Shown: positions 28,933-38,032 of the stretch, piece after piece | Layout: each line of letters starts with the position of its first letter | How positions within the stretch are numbered: the stretch's first letter is position 1 | Assembly (NCBI GenBank): GCA_021780695.1 | Contig: JAJXYD010000012.1 | Location: 19,511 to 83,510 of the forward strand | Direction: 5' to 3' | DNA length: 64,000 nucleotides | DNA from: Deltaproteobacteria bacterium | Lineage (GTDB): Bacteria; Desulfobacterota; Syntrophobacteria; Syntrophobacterales; Syntrophobacteraceae | Notes under the pieces: generated by a model | The model's input: only the letters and a program-made list of their open reading frames with translations | What the model was told of the DNA's origin: nothing | Database searches by the model: none | Position numbers and translations under genes: made by a program

Positions 28933-31128
28933 ATGGCCAATGAGTCCGCACAGTTACAGGGCTGTTGTTTTCAAAGAATCAGCCGTGCGCTTGAAACTCT
29001 CAGGAGTTGCCAACGGGCGCTTGTCAGGGCGGAGAATGAAGACGGCCTGATGAAAGAAATATGCCGCACTATTGTGGAGGCGGGCGGCTACAAGTTCGCC
29101 TGGGTTGGCCTAACCCAGAAGGACGGGGAAAGGTTCATTCGTCCGGCGGCGCAATGGGGTGTTGAAGACGGCTATCTGCAAAAGCTGGATGCTCTATGGA
29201 CAGATTCCGAGAGAAAATGCGGCCCGACCACTACAGCTCTTCGCACTGGAGTGCCCAGCGTTATCCAGGATATCACGGAGCACGCGGGATGCAGTTACTG
29301 GCGAGAAGAAGCCCTCAGGCGCAATTTTGGTTCCACAGCCTCGCTTCCACTTCTCGATGAAAACGGCGTATCGCTCGCGGCTCTTGGGATTTACGCAGAG
29401 GAACCCGATGCCTTCGATACCGAGGAACTCGAACTGTTAAAGGATCTGGCCGAGGATCTCTCCTACGGCTTAAGGGCACTGAGGCTCAAAGCCAGGCGTG
29501 AATGCGAAGAAAAGGAACGGATGCTGCTCGCCACTGCCTGTGAACAACTCGAAGAAGGCTTGGCTATCTTCGATAGCCAGGGCGAAGTGCAATATATCAA
29601 CTCGTCGCTTGAACGCATCAGCGGTTGCGACCGCCAGTGGGCGAGCGGGAAGACCATTTACGATCTGGGCAGGGACGGAAAAAAGGGGTGGATTTTCAAG
29701 GTCATGACCGAAGCCATGGCTCGTGGGGGATCGTGGAGCAGCCGTTTTGCGGCAAGGGGAAGCAGTGAGGAACTGATTTTGGAAATAGACGCTCGCGTAT
29801 CGCCCTTTCGGGACGATTCAGGCCAGGAGACGAGTTATATATTTGTGTGCCGCGATGTCTCGCAGGAAGAACACCTTCAGAAGCAACTGCGCCAGTCCCA
29901 AAAGATGGAAGCGTTAGGAACTCTGGCCGGTGGCATAGCCCACGATTTCAACAATATCCTGGGAGCCATTCTATCCTGTACGGAGTTTGCCCTCGAAGAG
30001 GCCCCCGAGGGCAGCACGGCCCGCGAAGACCTCGAGCGTGTGCTAAAAGCGGGCAATCGGGGCAAACTGCTGATAAAGCAGATTCTAACCTTCAGTCGGC
30101 ACAGCGAACAAGAACGGCGTCCCATTCACATTGAACCCCTGGTCAAAGAATTTCTCAAATTCCTTCGGGCCTCCTTGCCTGCAAATGTCGAGATAAGACA
30201 AAATATCTCTGCCGGATCGGCCACAATCATGGCCGATCCGACCCAGATTATCCAGGTGGTGATGAATCTTTGTACCAATGCCGCTCACGCGATGCGAGAA
30301 AAAGAGGGCATACTACAGGTAAGCCTATCGAAGATGAGCATAGATCCTTTAAAGGCCACCCATACCGCCAGAGGCCGCAATTCAAGGCCCTACCGGCTCT
30401 CCGAGGCAGTGATCGAACCTTCCAAAAGCACTTCCCAACTGTGCGCGGATGCCGATTATTGCGTCAAGCTAACGGTCAGCGATACGGGACATGGGATGGA
30501 TCAAAATACCATCGAAAGGATTTTTGATCCTTTTTTCACGACAAAAAAACACGGAGAGGGCTCCGGCCTTGGACTTTCCGTGGCCCATGGGATCGTAATG
30601 AGTCATGGGGGAGATATCACCGTTTCCAGCCAACCGGGGAAGGGAACAACTTTCGAGGTGTTTTTGCCCGGCATTGAAGCTGCGGGGGAACCGGCAGAGG
30701 CGCCCCGGTGCAACCCTATTCACAGGGGAAGCGAGAGGATAATGTTTGTAGATGACGAAGAAGACCTTGTCTACGCCGGCGAGAAGATGTTAAAGCGGTT
30801 GGGCTATCAGGCAGAAGTGTACCGAAACGGCATGGAAGCTTTGGAAGCCTTTCGTGCCAGGCCCGAAGAGTTCGATCTTATCATTACCGATCAGAGCATG
30901 CCGCACATGACGGGCATCGAACTGGCGAGGGAAGCTCTGCTAATTCGGCCCGAAATTCCAATCGTGCTGTGCACCGGATTTAGCCCCGATTCGACCGAGG
31001 GCATAGCCCCGCGCGAGGCAGCGCTGATAGGAATAAGGGAGGTTAGGATGAAACCCCTTTGCAGCACCGAACTGGCCGGAATAATACGAAAAATTCTTGA
31101 CAACAATTGTACCCGGGTGAATGCGTAG
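28933..31128 (+). CDS. Hybrid sensor histidine kinase (GAF-PAS-HisKA-HATPase-REC)
   Basis: The 731-residue protein has no membrane segment and so is a cytoplasmic sensor. Order: GAF-like domain (about 35-180, with Cys-rich CGPTTTAL and GCSYWREE segments), PAS domain (about 200-310), HisKA with the phosphorylated His337 in GGIAHDFNNILG, HATPase_c (NLCTNAAHAM, DTGHGMD, GEGSGLGLSVAHGI), and a C-terminal receiver with Asp653 in IITDQSMPHMTG. The ATG at 28933 has GGAG eight bases upstream; a GTG at 28897 is less likely. It overlaps the regulator gene by one base. It is presumably the partner kinase; the signal is unknown. Confidence 0.9.
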   Translation: MANESAQLQGCCFQRISRALETLRSCQRALVRAENEDGLMKEICRTIVEAGGYKFAWVGLTQKDGERFIRPAAQWGVEDGYLQKLDALWTDSERKCGPTTTALRTGVPSVIQDITEHAGCSYWREEALRRNFGSTASLPLLDENGVSLAALGIYAEEPDAFDTEELELLKDLAEDLSYGLRALRLKARRECEEKERMLLATACEQLEEGLAIFDSQGEVQYINSSLERISGCDRQWASGKTIYDLGRDGKKGWIFKVMTEAMARGGSWSSRFAARGSSEELILEIDARVSPFRDDSGQETSYIFVCRDVSQEEHLQKQLRQSQKMEALGTLAGGIAHDFNNILGAILSCTEFALEEAPEGSTAREDLERVLKAGNRGKLLIKQILTFSRHSEQERRPIHIEPLVKEFLKFLRASLPANVEIRQNISAGSATIMADPTQIIQVVMNLCTNAAHAMREKEGILQVSLSKMSIDPLKATHTARGRNSRPYRLSEAVIEPSKSTSQLCADADYCVKLTVSDTGHGMDQNTIERIFDPFFTTKKHGEGSGLGLSVAHGIVMSHGGDITVSSQPGKGTTFEVFLPGIEAAGEPAEAPRCNPIHRGSERIMFVDDEEDLVYAGEKMLKRLGYQAEVYRNGMEALEAFRARPEEFDLIITDQSMPHMTGIELAREALLIRPEIPIVLCTGFSPDSTEGIAPREAALIGIREVRMKPLCSTELAGIIRKILDNNCTRVNA

Positions 31129-32537
31129 TGGCAAACATTCTAATTGTCGATGACGACGAGTCGATGTGTTATGCCCTTTCGCGGATGATCGGACGTGTGG
31201 GGCATAATCCGGTTTGCGCCAATAGCCTTGCTGAAGGCCTGGAACAGGCCCGTTCTGGAGATATCGACGTGGTATTTCTCGATGTGCGCATGCCAGACGG
31301 TAACGGCCTGGAGGCACTGCCCAAAATCCAGTCCGTCGTCTCTTGCCCCGAAGTTATCATCATCACCGGCTATGGAGATCCGGACGGAGCCGAGATCGCC
31401 ATCAAGAGCGGGGCGTGGGATTACATTGAGAAGGGTTCTTCAACCCGGGAAATGAGCCTGCCTTTGTTAAGGGCGCTCGAATATAGACAGCAGAAGAAGA
31501 ATGCGCGAACTGGGGCCAAAAGCATCATTGCGCTAAAACGCGACGAGATAATCGGTACGAGTCCCAAGCTGATGGATTGCCTGGACCTTCTGGCCCAGGC
31601 GGCGACAAGCGACACAAGCGTTCTCATAACAGGCGAAACGGGTACAGGCAAAGAACTTTTCGCCCGAGCGATTCATACCAATAGTGCAAGGGCAAAGGGC
31701 CCCTTCATTATAGTCGACTGCGCGGCGCTTCCCGAAACACTGGTTGAAAGCGTACTCTTCGGTCATGAAAAAGGAGCCTTTACAGGTGCCGAAAAAGCTA
31801 CCGACGGTCTCATTCGGCAAGCTGGAGGCGGAACGCTTTTTCTAGACGAAGTGGGCGAACTTCCCCCCGTGATTCAAAAATCTTTCTTGCGCGTCCTCCA
31901 GGAACACCGTTTTCGGCCCGTGGGAAGCAAAAAGGAGCTTGAGAGTGATTTTCGCGTGGTTGCGGCCACAAATCGAAATATGGACAAAATGGCGCAGGAA
32001 GGTCATTTCCGCGAAGATCTCCTTTTTCGATTGAAATCCTTTGTGATCGAACTGCCCCCTTTGCGGGAAAGATCTGAGGATATAAAGAAACTTGCACGGC
32101 ATCACATAGACCGTTTTTGCGAAAAGTATGGCCTTAGGGCCAAGGGGTGCTCCCCGGAATTTATTGAGACGCTCAAGGCCTATCATTGGCCGGGAAACAT
32201 TCGCGAACTGGTCAATACTCTCGATCGGGCTCTTGCGGCAGCCCATTTCGAACCCACCCTCTTTCCCAAGCACCTTCCCATTGATATCAGGGTGCAAAAA
32301 GCAAGGGCGGCGGTAAATCACAGCCTCCCCTACGAGGTCGGCCAAGGTCGCAATGCGCCCCCGGAGCTTCCCAGTCTTCAGGAATTTCGAGAAGCGGCGT
32401 CTCTGCAAGCCGAGAAAAATTATCTAAGCGAACTGCTCGGACTTTGCGAAGGTGACATCAAAGAGGCTTGCCGCATCTCGGGTTTGTCTCAATCCAGACT
32501 CTACGCTCTTCTTCAAAAGCACAAGATCCCCAGATAG
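31128..32537 (+). CDS. Sigma-54-dependent response regulator, NtrC family
   Basis: The 469-residue activator has a receiver domain (Asp52 in VVFLDVRMPDG), an AAA+ domain with Walker A GETGTGKE (169-176) and the sigma-54 contact loop GAFTGA (216-221), Walker B TLFLDEVGELP, and a C-terminal Fis-type helix-turn-helix (GDIKEACRISGLSQSRLYALLQKH). The GTG at 31128 overlaps the kinase stop (TAGTG), so translation is coupled; TTG at 31107 is an alternative. The most obvious target is directly downstream, where an array of half-sites precedes a sigma-54 promoter. Confidence 0.94.
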   Translation: MANILIVDDDESMCYALSRMIGRVGHNPVCANSLAEGLEQARSGDIDVVFLDVRMPDGNGLEALPKIQSVVSCPEVIIITGYGDPDGAEIAIKSGAWDYIEKGSSTREMSLPLLRALEYRQQKKNARTGAKSIIALKRDEIIGTSPKLMDCLDLLAQAATSDTSVLITGETGTGKELFARAIHTNSARAKGPFIIVDCAALPETLVESVLFGHEKGAFTGAEKATDGLIRQAGGGTLFLDEVGELPPVIQKSFLRVLQEHRFRPVGSKKELESDFRVVAATNRNMDKMAQEGHFREDLLFRLKSFVIELPPLRERSEDIKKLARHHIDRFCEKYGLRAKGCSPEFIETLKAYHWPGNIRELVNTLDRALAAAHFEPTLFPKHLPIDIRVQKARAAVNHSLPYEVGQGRNAPPELPSLQEFREAASLQAEKNYLSELLGLCEGDIKEACRISGLSQSRLYALLQKHKIPR

Positions 32538-32549
32538 CGCTTAAACAGA

Positions 32550-32625
32550 ACAGGAAGATCATTAGAAGGATTCCTGTTTGACAATAAAATTCCTGTGGGA
32601 CAGGAATTTTATTGTCAAACAGGAA
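32550..32625. promoter_or_regulatory. Array of five ACAGGAA half-sites including a 26-bp perfect palindrome (candidate activator binding site)
   Basis: ACAGGAA occurs at 32550, 32600 and 32619 and its complement TTCCTGT at 32571 and 32590. Positions 32571-32596 and 32600-32625 are exact 26-base complements separated by GGG. The pattern is two nested inverted pairs with an outlying half-site. It lies 12 bases after the regulator gene and about 150 bases upstream of the predicted sigma-54 start, the usual distance for an enhancer-type site. No T run follows on the plus strand, so a terminator role is less likely, although on the minus strand it is not excluded. Confidence 0.6.
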
Positions 32626-32724
32626 AAAAAACAGTTCGGCAATACCCCGCCTACCCGCCTCAACAACCATTATCATACTGAAATTAAACAAGAATAAGCT
32701 CCTTCGTAAGAGCCTTAAAAACCA

Positions 32725-32740
32725 TGGCATGCTAGTTGCT
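32725..32740 (+). promoter_or_regulatory. Sigma-54 (-24/-12) promoter of the small secreted protein gene
   Basis: TGGCAT, five bases, TTGCT differs from the TGGCAC-N5-TTGCA consensus at only two positions and keeps GG-N10-GC. Transcription should begin near 32751, about 38 bases before the ATG at 32789. It follows an NtrC-family gene. Confidence 0.7.
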
Positions 32741-32788
32741 CTATACCCCTGCAACGGCAACAAAACACTTTACACAAGGAGACAGTAA

Positions 32789-33097
32789 ATGAAGGCAAGA
32801 ACAATTAAGACCGTATTGATGGCAATGGCGTTAACAATAGCTCTGGTTCCGTGTGCTTTTGCAGCAGCAGCGGTTCCGGCCAACCATACAAACGGGACTA
32901 TGCTCCTGGCTGATTCGACCTATCAGGGCACGGGCGCTATGGCGGCCGCCAATGAATCCACTTCGACCGACCTGGCAGTAGCCAACTTTTCTTGCGTCTC
33001 TTCCCCGGCTTACACAGACTATCGCGGTGTTCGTCCGGTGGTATGCCCCACCAATAGCAATCAGCCGAGCACCCCTTCAGTAATGGGTACCTGGTAA
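32789..33097 (+). CDS. Small secreted protein of unknown function
   Basis: The 102-residue protein has a clear Sec signal peptide (KARTIKTVLMAMALTIALVPCAFA, cleavage probably after AFA near residue 25). The mature part of about 75 residues is rich in Ala, Ser, Thr and Asn with two Cys (69, 86) that could form a disulfide, and it ends PSVMGTW. No domain is recognised. AAGGAG lies before the ATG, a sigma-54 promoter upstream and a strong terminator downstream, so it is an independent, probably inducible, transcript controlled by the neighbouring NtrC-type regulator. Confidence 0.75.
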   Translation: MKARTIKTVLMAMALTIALVPCAFAAAAVPANHTNGTMLLADSTYQGTGAMAAANESTSTDLAVANFSCVSSPAYTDYRGVRPVVCPTNSNQPSTPSVMGTW

Positions 33098-33118
33098 TCT
33101 TTCCGTCCGCAGGTTCCT

Positions 33119-33152
33119 AAAACGCCTACCCCCTCCGGGGTGGGCGTTTTTT
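33119..33152 (+). terminator. Rho-independent terminator of the small secreted protein gene
   Basis: AAAACGCCTACCCC (33119-33132) pairs with GGGGTGGGCGTTTT (33137-33150) with one wobble and a four-base loop, then TT. It closes the monocistronic unit. The stretch to 33413 holds no gene that I can support. Confidence 0.9.
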
Positions 33153-33413
33153 GTCTTCCGGCCGGAGGGATGGGACTGGCAAACTACTCAGGCACGACCT
33201 TCCAGTCGGCAGACTTCATCTCAGTGCTTGGATTTCGATTTTTTCTCTTATCTTTTTCGTCCACGATAGTCTGGTTCACTTCAACGCCAAAATACCCCGA
33301 GCGATTTCATCGCGATCGCCCCTGGGTCATGGGTGCCTTACCCTTGCGAAGCGCGCCGGCCTCTGCTATCAGATAACATGTAACTCTAACAAAACAGCAA
33401 GGAGAAAATTATC

Positions 33414-34229
33414 ATGTTCAAGAACCAGAGCATAGGGTTCATTGGCGGCGGAAATATGGGAGAAGCCTTAATGCGTGGCCTGATCTCAGCCTCGCTTTTC
33501 CCCGCTGAAAAGGTTCGTGTCCTCGATGTGATGGAAAAGCGGGTCAAATACCTTGAAAAGGAACTCTCGATAAGGGCAAGCCGAGACATAGCCGAACTGG
33601 CTCAAACCAGCAGTATAATAGTGATTGCTGTAAAACCCCAAACCATCACGACCGTTTTGGACACCCTCTCGGGCCATCTTGCCCACAAACCACTCGTGAT
33701 ATCGATTGCCGCGGGAATAGCTCTAAGCGTTTTGGAACAACGTTTACCGCAGGATAGCGCGGTTGTGCGGGTAATGCCCAATGCGCCCGCACTCGCCGCG
33801 CAAGCCGCGTCGGCACTTTCGCGCGGAAAGGCCGTTACCGACAAGCAAATGGAAATGAGCCTGGCTCTTTTCGGCGCCGTAGGCAAGGCGGTGGAAATAG
33901 AGGAAAAATTCATGGACGCTGTGACAGGCCTTAGCGGAAGCGGACCGGCCTATGTTCTTTTGATGATCGAGGCCATGATCGACGCCGGCGTGCTCATGGG
34001 GCTTCCCAGACAGGCCGCCAGAGACCTTGTGATCCAAACGGTCGTGGGAACGTCGAAGCTGCTCGAAACCACCGGCAAACACCCGGCGGAACTGCGCGAT
34101 GTGATCACCTCCCCAGGCGGCACAACCATCCACGGATTGCAGGTACTCGAATCTTACTCGGTAAGAGCAGCCTTTTTAGAATGCGTGGAAGCGGCCACAA
34201 ACAGATCGGCCGAACTTGGAAAACATTAA
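33414..34229 (+). CDS. proC: Pyrroline-5-carboxylate reductase
   Basis: The 271-residue enzyme reduces pyrroline-5-carboxylate to proline with NAD(P)H. The N-terminal Rossmann motif is IGFIGGGNMGEAL, and the C-terminal domain carries VMPNAPA, TGLSGSGPAYVLLMIEAMIDAGV and SPGGTTIHGLQVLE, all standard ProC signatures. Length is typical. GGAG lies nine bases before the ATG. No other proline genes are adjacent. Confidence 0.96.
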   Translation: MFKNQSIGFIGGGNMGEALMRGLISASLFPAEKVRVLDVMEKRVKYLEKELSIRASRDIAELAQTSSIIVIAVKPQTITTVLDTLSGHLAHKPLVISIAAGIALSVLEQRLPQDSAVVRVMPNAPALAAQAASALSRGKAVTDKQMEMSLALFGAVGKAVEIEEKFMDAVTGLSGSGPAYVLLMIEAMIDAGVLMGLPRQAARDLVIQTVVGTSKLLETTGKHPAELRDVITSPGGTTIHGLQVLESYSVRAAFLECVEAATNRSAELGKH

Positions 34230-34441
34230 ATCGAAAGGGATTACCAAGATCTCTAAAATCGACAGAAGATTATAATCCCGGTTTATCCCCATCCAATGGG
34301 TTTTCCCTGTGGGATTTATATCTTTGTTTGCCTCCATTGTTTGACCCAAATTCCTGTCCGACACTGGCTACCCGGTGGGCGTGTGTTATCTTTTTTTAGA
34401 AGATGGCACGCCCTTAATTTTGGGCATAAGGAGGTCCGGGG

Positions 34442-37400
34442 ATGCGCCCTGTCGAATTGGACCATGAAATTGCAAACCATGTCCCAGCTTCTCCGCAATG
34501 GTCATTCAGGATGGCTTTTCAGACCATGCAGACCGTACTGGGCCATGAAGTCCTGCCCTATTTCAGAGATGAGAGGAGCGTAAGCCTTGGCGATCTTATC
34601 GAACTACGCAGCTCAATCGTTTTTAGCAGACTCCAAGACGATGAAAACAGGATTGGCCTGCCCAGCCTGCTACTACTGCATAAACACGACCCACAAATTC
34701 TTATCCATCAAAAGCTTATCGACCGTTTAGCCCGCATTCTATCGCTTCCCTCGGCTTCCCCTCTTGCCCGGACTACAAGAGAGGAAGCAAGGATACTTAA
34801 GTTCTGCAAGTTTTTTTTACGGCATCATTTCGAGCACTTGTTATTCCCTCAGGCAAGCGAGCTTGAGGTTATAGGCTCGGATATCGACTACGTTCTAGGC
34901 TGGGGCGGAAGGGATGCTTCCGGCTACCGTGAGCTCATTGAAACCTTTGAAAATCCCCAATGGGGTGCGTTTGGAAAAAATTACGCGCAATTGCTGCGCC
35001 GGGTAGAAAGCGGGAAAGCGTTCGGCTTCAGTACCGGCAGGGTGGCCGCGGCCTACGCCGCAGAGGTAGCCCAGCTGCCGGGGTGGTATTTGGTCGCTAT
35101 ATTTGCCGACCTGGACCTGGAACTGAAATCAAAAGTCCTTGGCATGATTTATAGAAACAGCCAAATGCCCGGGCAATCTATTTCCAAAAGGACCTTGGGA
35201 CTAACGAAAATCCTGCGATTGTTTGAAATCTGCGTTGTCAACAACTCCAACCAAGCATTGCAATTGTTTAGCAGCTTCAATAACCGGTTTGGACTCGGGT
35301 CGCTTTTTGACCAACTCGACATCTCCTCGCTTTTAGACCTGAAAATGGAGATTTCCAAACTCTTTGAAATTTTTAAGACACATTTGGAGGCGCCAGTGCA
35401 ACCAGCAGATACTTTCAACACCAGACACGGGCAGTGGAAAACGACCTTGCAGCCGGGCACGGGCCCGCCACAGCAGTCCAGGAGCTTAAAGGAGCGAATC
35501 GATGAGGCACGAACCGACCCGGATGTCCCGCATTCCGTAATCGAAGTAATTGAAAAAAACAGGATGAATGCAACGGGGCAAAGCGGAGCCAAGTATACGG
35601 AACTGATCGAAACCTTGCTTTCAATCCCGTGGGGGAGGATAAAAAAGATCTGGATTTCCCCCGAAGAGTTCTACGAAGGGCTAAACCGCTCTCATTATGG
35701 CCTTAACAAGCCCAAGGAAATCATTTCAGATCTATTCGCCAATCTGATCTGGCGATATCAGCATTTCAAGGAATCCGAAAAAAAATCGTGGCACAGAACA
35801 GGAAGTGCTCTTTTGCTCGTTGGCCCCCCCGGGGTGGGCAAGACATCCCTTGCCATTTCCATTGCTCGAAATCTTGGCATTCCCTATCACAAGATATCCC
35901 TTGGCGGTATGAAGGATGAGGCAGACATTCGAGGCTACGGGTTTACCTACGAGGGGTCAAAACCGGGTCTGATAGTCCAGGGGCTTATAAAGATGGGAGT
36001 TATGAACGGAATGTTCATCATGGATGAGGCAGACAAAACGGAAAAATTCGCAATCGCCACCCTCCTCGAGATACTTGATCCGGAGCAAAATCACCTGTTT
36101 CACGACAAGTATACCCAGACCACCGTCGATATAGATCTGTCCAACTCCCATTTCATACTTACGGCCAACACGGTGGAAAACGTTCCCGAAGCCATAACCA
36201 ACAGGTGTGAAGTCATCTTCCTGGACCGCTACAGCGTGGACGAAAAGATCGCCATCGCCAGAGAATTTTTAATCGAGCGCATCCGGGAACGCTACATGAT
36301 CGGTCGTGACGAGATAGTCTTCGACCCGAAGGAGGAAACCGAGATCTTGAGGAGTCTGATCCGCGATTATACTTCCGAGGCCGGAGTGCGAGACCTTGAA
36401 AGAATAATGCGCACGCTATTTCTCAGGACACAGAGAAAGGAGATCATGGTCAAGGGGAAAAACTCCGTCACTCTTGACCTTGCAAAGATTCGAAAATACC
36501 TCGAGGCTCCAAACCGCCAGCGTCTCATAAACGAAGACGACCGGATAGGAGAGATGATGGCGCTTGGCGTAAACCTCGAAATGGGCGTAGGCGCTCTTAT
36601 TCCCATCCAGGTGACGCCGATTTATGTGGGACCAGACAGACAAAATGGCGGCCAATCATATCTTAGCATGCTCCATACCACCGGAAACATCGAACGGATA
36701 ATGGACGAAAGCCGCAAGGTGGCATCCACTGCGATCCTTCACCTGTCACGGGAGCTAGGCATAGATTCTGCCGATGTCTCTATTCCGGTTCACTTGCACT
36801 TCATGGGCGGATCGACGAAAAAGGACGGCCCATCGGCGGGCGTAGCGATCGCCCTTGCGTTTGCCTCGCTTTTTTCTATGAGAAAAATCCGCCGTGACGT
36901 CGCAGTAACCGGTGAAATCGATACTCAGGGTCGAGTCACAAGCATTGGCGGTATGGCCGTAAAACTTGAGACAGCCTACGCCGCAGGCTGTAGAACTCTA
37001 ATCATCCCAAAAGAAAACCTGAGCGGAAACGAAGGACTGGACCGACTACCGGATGCTTTGAAAAAGGAACTCCAGATCCTGACCTTCGAGCAGTGGGAAA
37101 GCGGCGAGGAGACATTCGATTACTCACGCCACATCCTTCAGGTGGTAGCCGTAGACGATATCGTCCAGGCTGCAAAGGTAGCCTTCATAGAAGAAGAGGA
37201 AATCGATTGCCTCGACTTTTACTTTGAAGAGCATGCGCAGAAGACACTGGCGGAAATGGACACCGCAAGACCGGCAGCCTTGCGGGTAGTATTTATAGAC
37301 AACTTCGGGGCGGCCGCCCAGGAATTGGTCGACGCACACTGCTACTCTGAGGATGACAACTGCATCATTTTGGTCCGGCACGATTTTAAGGAAGATTTTT

Positions 37401-37915
37401 TCAGAAGATTTGGCAAATTGCGAGGTAAAAGCGTCATCAGGGAATTTACCCCTGGCGGACAACGACTCCTGGACGTAGTGCGTCAAATCCTGTCCGAACA
37501 TGCAGGCTCTTCTTCCAAACCTTTCACAATGTCGGTTATAGCTCCCCTGGCCTTTCTTCGAAAAGAAGGCTTGCGTCCGGAGGACCTCGAACCTATAACC
37601 GGTTTTGCGGGCCTAAGGCTCTTTGCCGACTCCTGCACAGCAGGAAATGTTCCCGTGAGGGACTGCGGCTTAACACTTGCCAGATCACTTTCCAAACTCG
37701 TCCATCTCTCGGATGAATTGCTCGAAAGCTGCCCTTTTCTTTGCAAAACCGATGGAATTTATGCCCCATCGGTAGCATTTATTCCGGAAAAATACAGGAT
37801 AGACATTCGAAGAGCCCAGGAAATCCTTGACCACTGTCTGTCCAGATGGCTGAGGATAACAGGGGAAAAATCAGAAGATGAACCGCTAACCGTTATGAAG
37901 GCCGGCAGCGAGTAA
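34442..37915 (+). CDS. Lon-like ATP-dependent protease with novel N- and C-terminal extensions
   Basis: The protein has 1,157 residues compared with about 800 for Lon. The central AAA+ module has Walker A GPPGVGKT at 461-468 and Walker B MFIMDEADKTE; the protease domain has Ser798 (KKDGPSAGVA) and Lys841 (GGMAVKLE), a 43-residue spacing identical to the Ser679/Lys722 dyad of E. coli Lon, so it should be active. The first about 370 residues do not resemble the LAN substrate-binding domain, and about 250 residues follow the protease domain without any recognisable fold. AAGGAGG lies seven bases before the ATG. It stands alone on the plus strand. Confidence 0.9.
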   Translation: MRPVELDHEIANHVPASPQWSFRMAFQTMQTVLGHEVLPYFRDERSVSLGDLIELRSSIVFSRLQDDENRIGLPSLLLLHKHDPQILIHQKLIDRLARILSLPSASPLARTTREEARILKFCKFFLRHHFEHLLFPQASELEVIGSDIDYVLGWGGRDASGYRELIETFENPQWGAFGKNYAQLLRRVESGKAFGFSTGRVAAAYAAEVAQLPGWYLVAIFADLDLELKSKVLGMIYRNSQMPGQSISKRTLGLTKILRLFEICVVNNSNQALQLFSSFNNRFGLGSLFDQLDISSLLDLKMEISKLFEIFKTHLEAPVQPADTFNTRHGQWKTTLQPGTGPPQQSRSLKERIDEARTDPDVPHSVIEVIEKNRMNATGQSGAKYTELIETLLSIPWGRIKKIWISPEEFYEGLNRSHYGLNKPKEIISDLFANLIWRYQHFKESEKKSWHRTGSALLLVGPPGVGKTSLAISIARNLGIPYHKISLGGMKDEADIRGYGFTYEGSKPGLIVQGLIKMGVMNGMFIMDEADKTEKFAIATLLEILDPEQNHLFHDKYTQTTVDIDLSNSHFILTANTVENVPEAITNRCEVIFLDRYSVDEKIAIAREFLIERIRERYMIGRDEIVFDPKEETEILRSLIRDYTSEAGVRDLERIMRTLFLRTQRKEIMVKGKNSVTLDLAKIRKYLEAPNRQRLINEDDRIGEMMALGVNLEMGVGALIPIQVTPIYVGPDRQNGGQSYLSMLHTTGNIERIMDESRKVASTAILHLSRELGIDSADVSIPVHLHFMGGSTKKDGPSAGVAIALAFASLFSMRKIRRDVAVTGEIDTQGRVTSIGGMAVKLETAYAAGCRTLIIPKENLSGNEGLDRLPDALKKELQILTFEQWESGEETFDYSRHILQVVAVDDIVQAAKVAFIEEEEIDCLDFYFEEHAQKTLAEMDTARPAALRVVFIDNFGAAAQELVDAHCYSEDDNCIILVRHDFKEDFFRRFGKLRGKSVIREFTPGGQRLLDVVRQILSEHAGSSSKPFTMSVIAPLAFLRKEGLRPEDLEPITGFAGLRLFADSCTAGNVPVRDCGLTLARSLSKLVHLSDELLESCPFLCKTDGIYAPSVAFIPEKYRIDIRRAQEILDHCLSRWLRITGEKSEDEPLTVMKAGSE

Positions 37916-38032
37916 CGCATGGCCGGTGAAAAAGACTTTTTGCAGGCCGCCTATCGTCTGTGAACCGGCATGCAATAATGACCCACCTTTGAGGAAAGGG
38001 AATTTTTATTGGGTGAAAACGCAGCTATGTTT

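Noticed and set aside
32571..32625. 26-bp palindrome as a simple terminator of the regulator gene
   Set aside because: No T run follows on the plus strand; repeated ACAGGAA half-sites and the sigma-54 promoter downstream favour a binding site.
33140..33435. Open frames between the secreted protein terminator and proC
   Set aside because: They overlap each other in different frames, lack ribosome-binding sites and begin inside the terminator.
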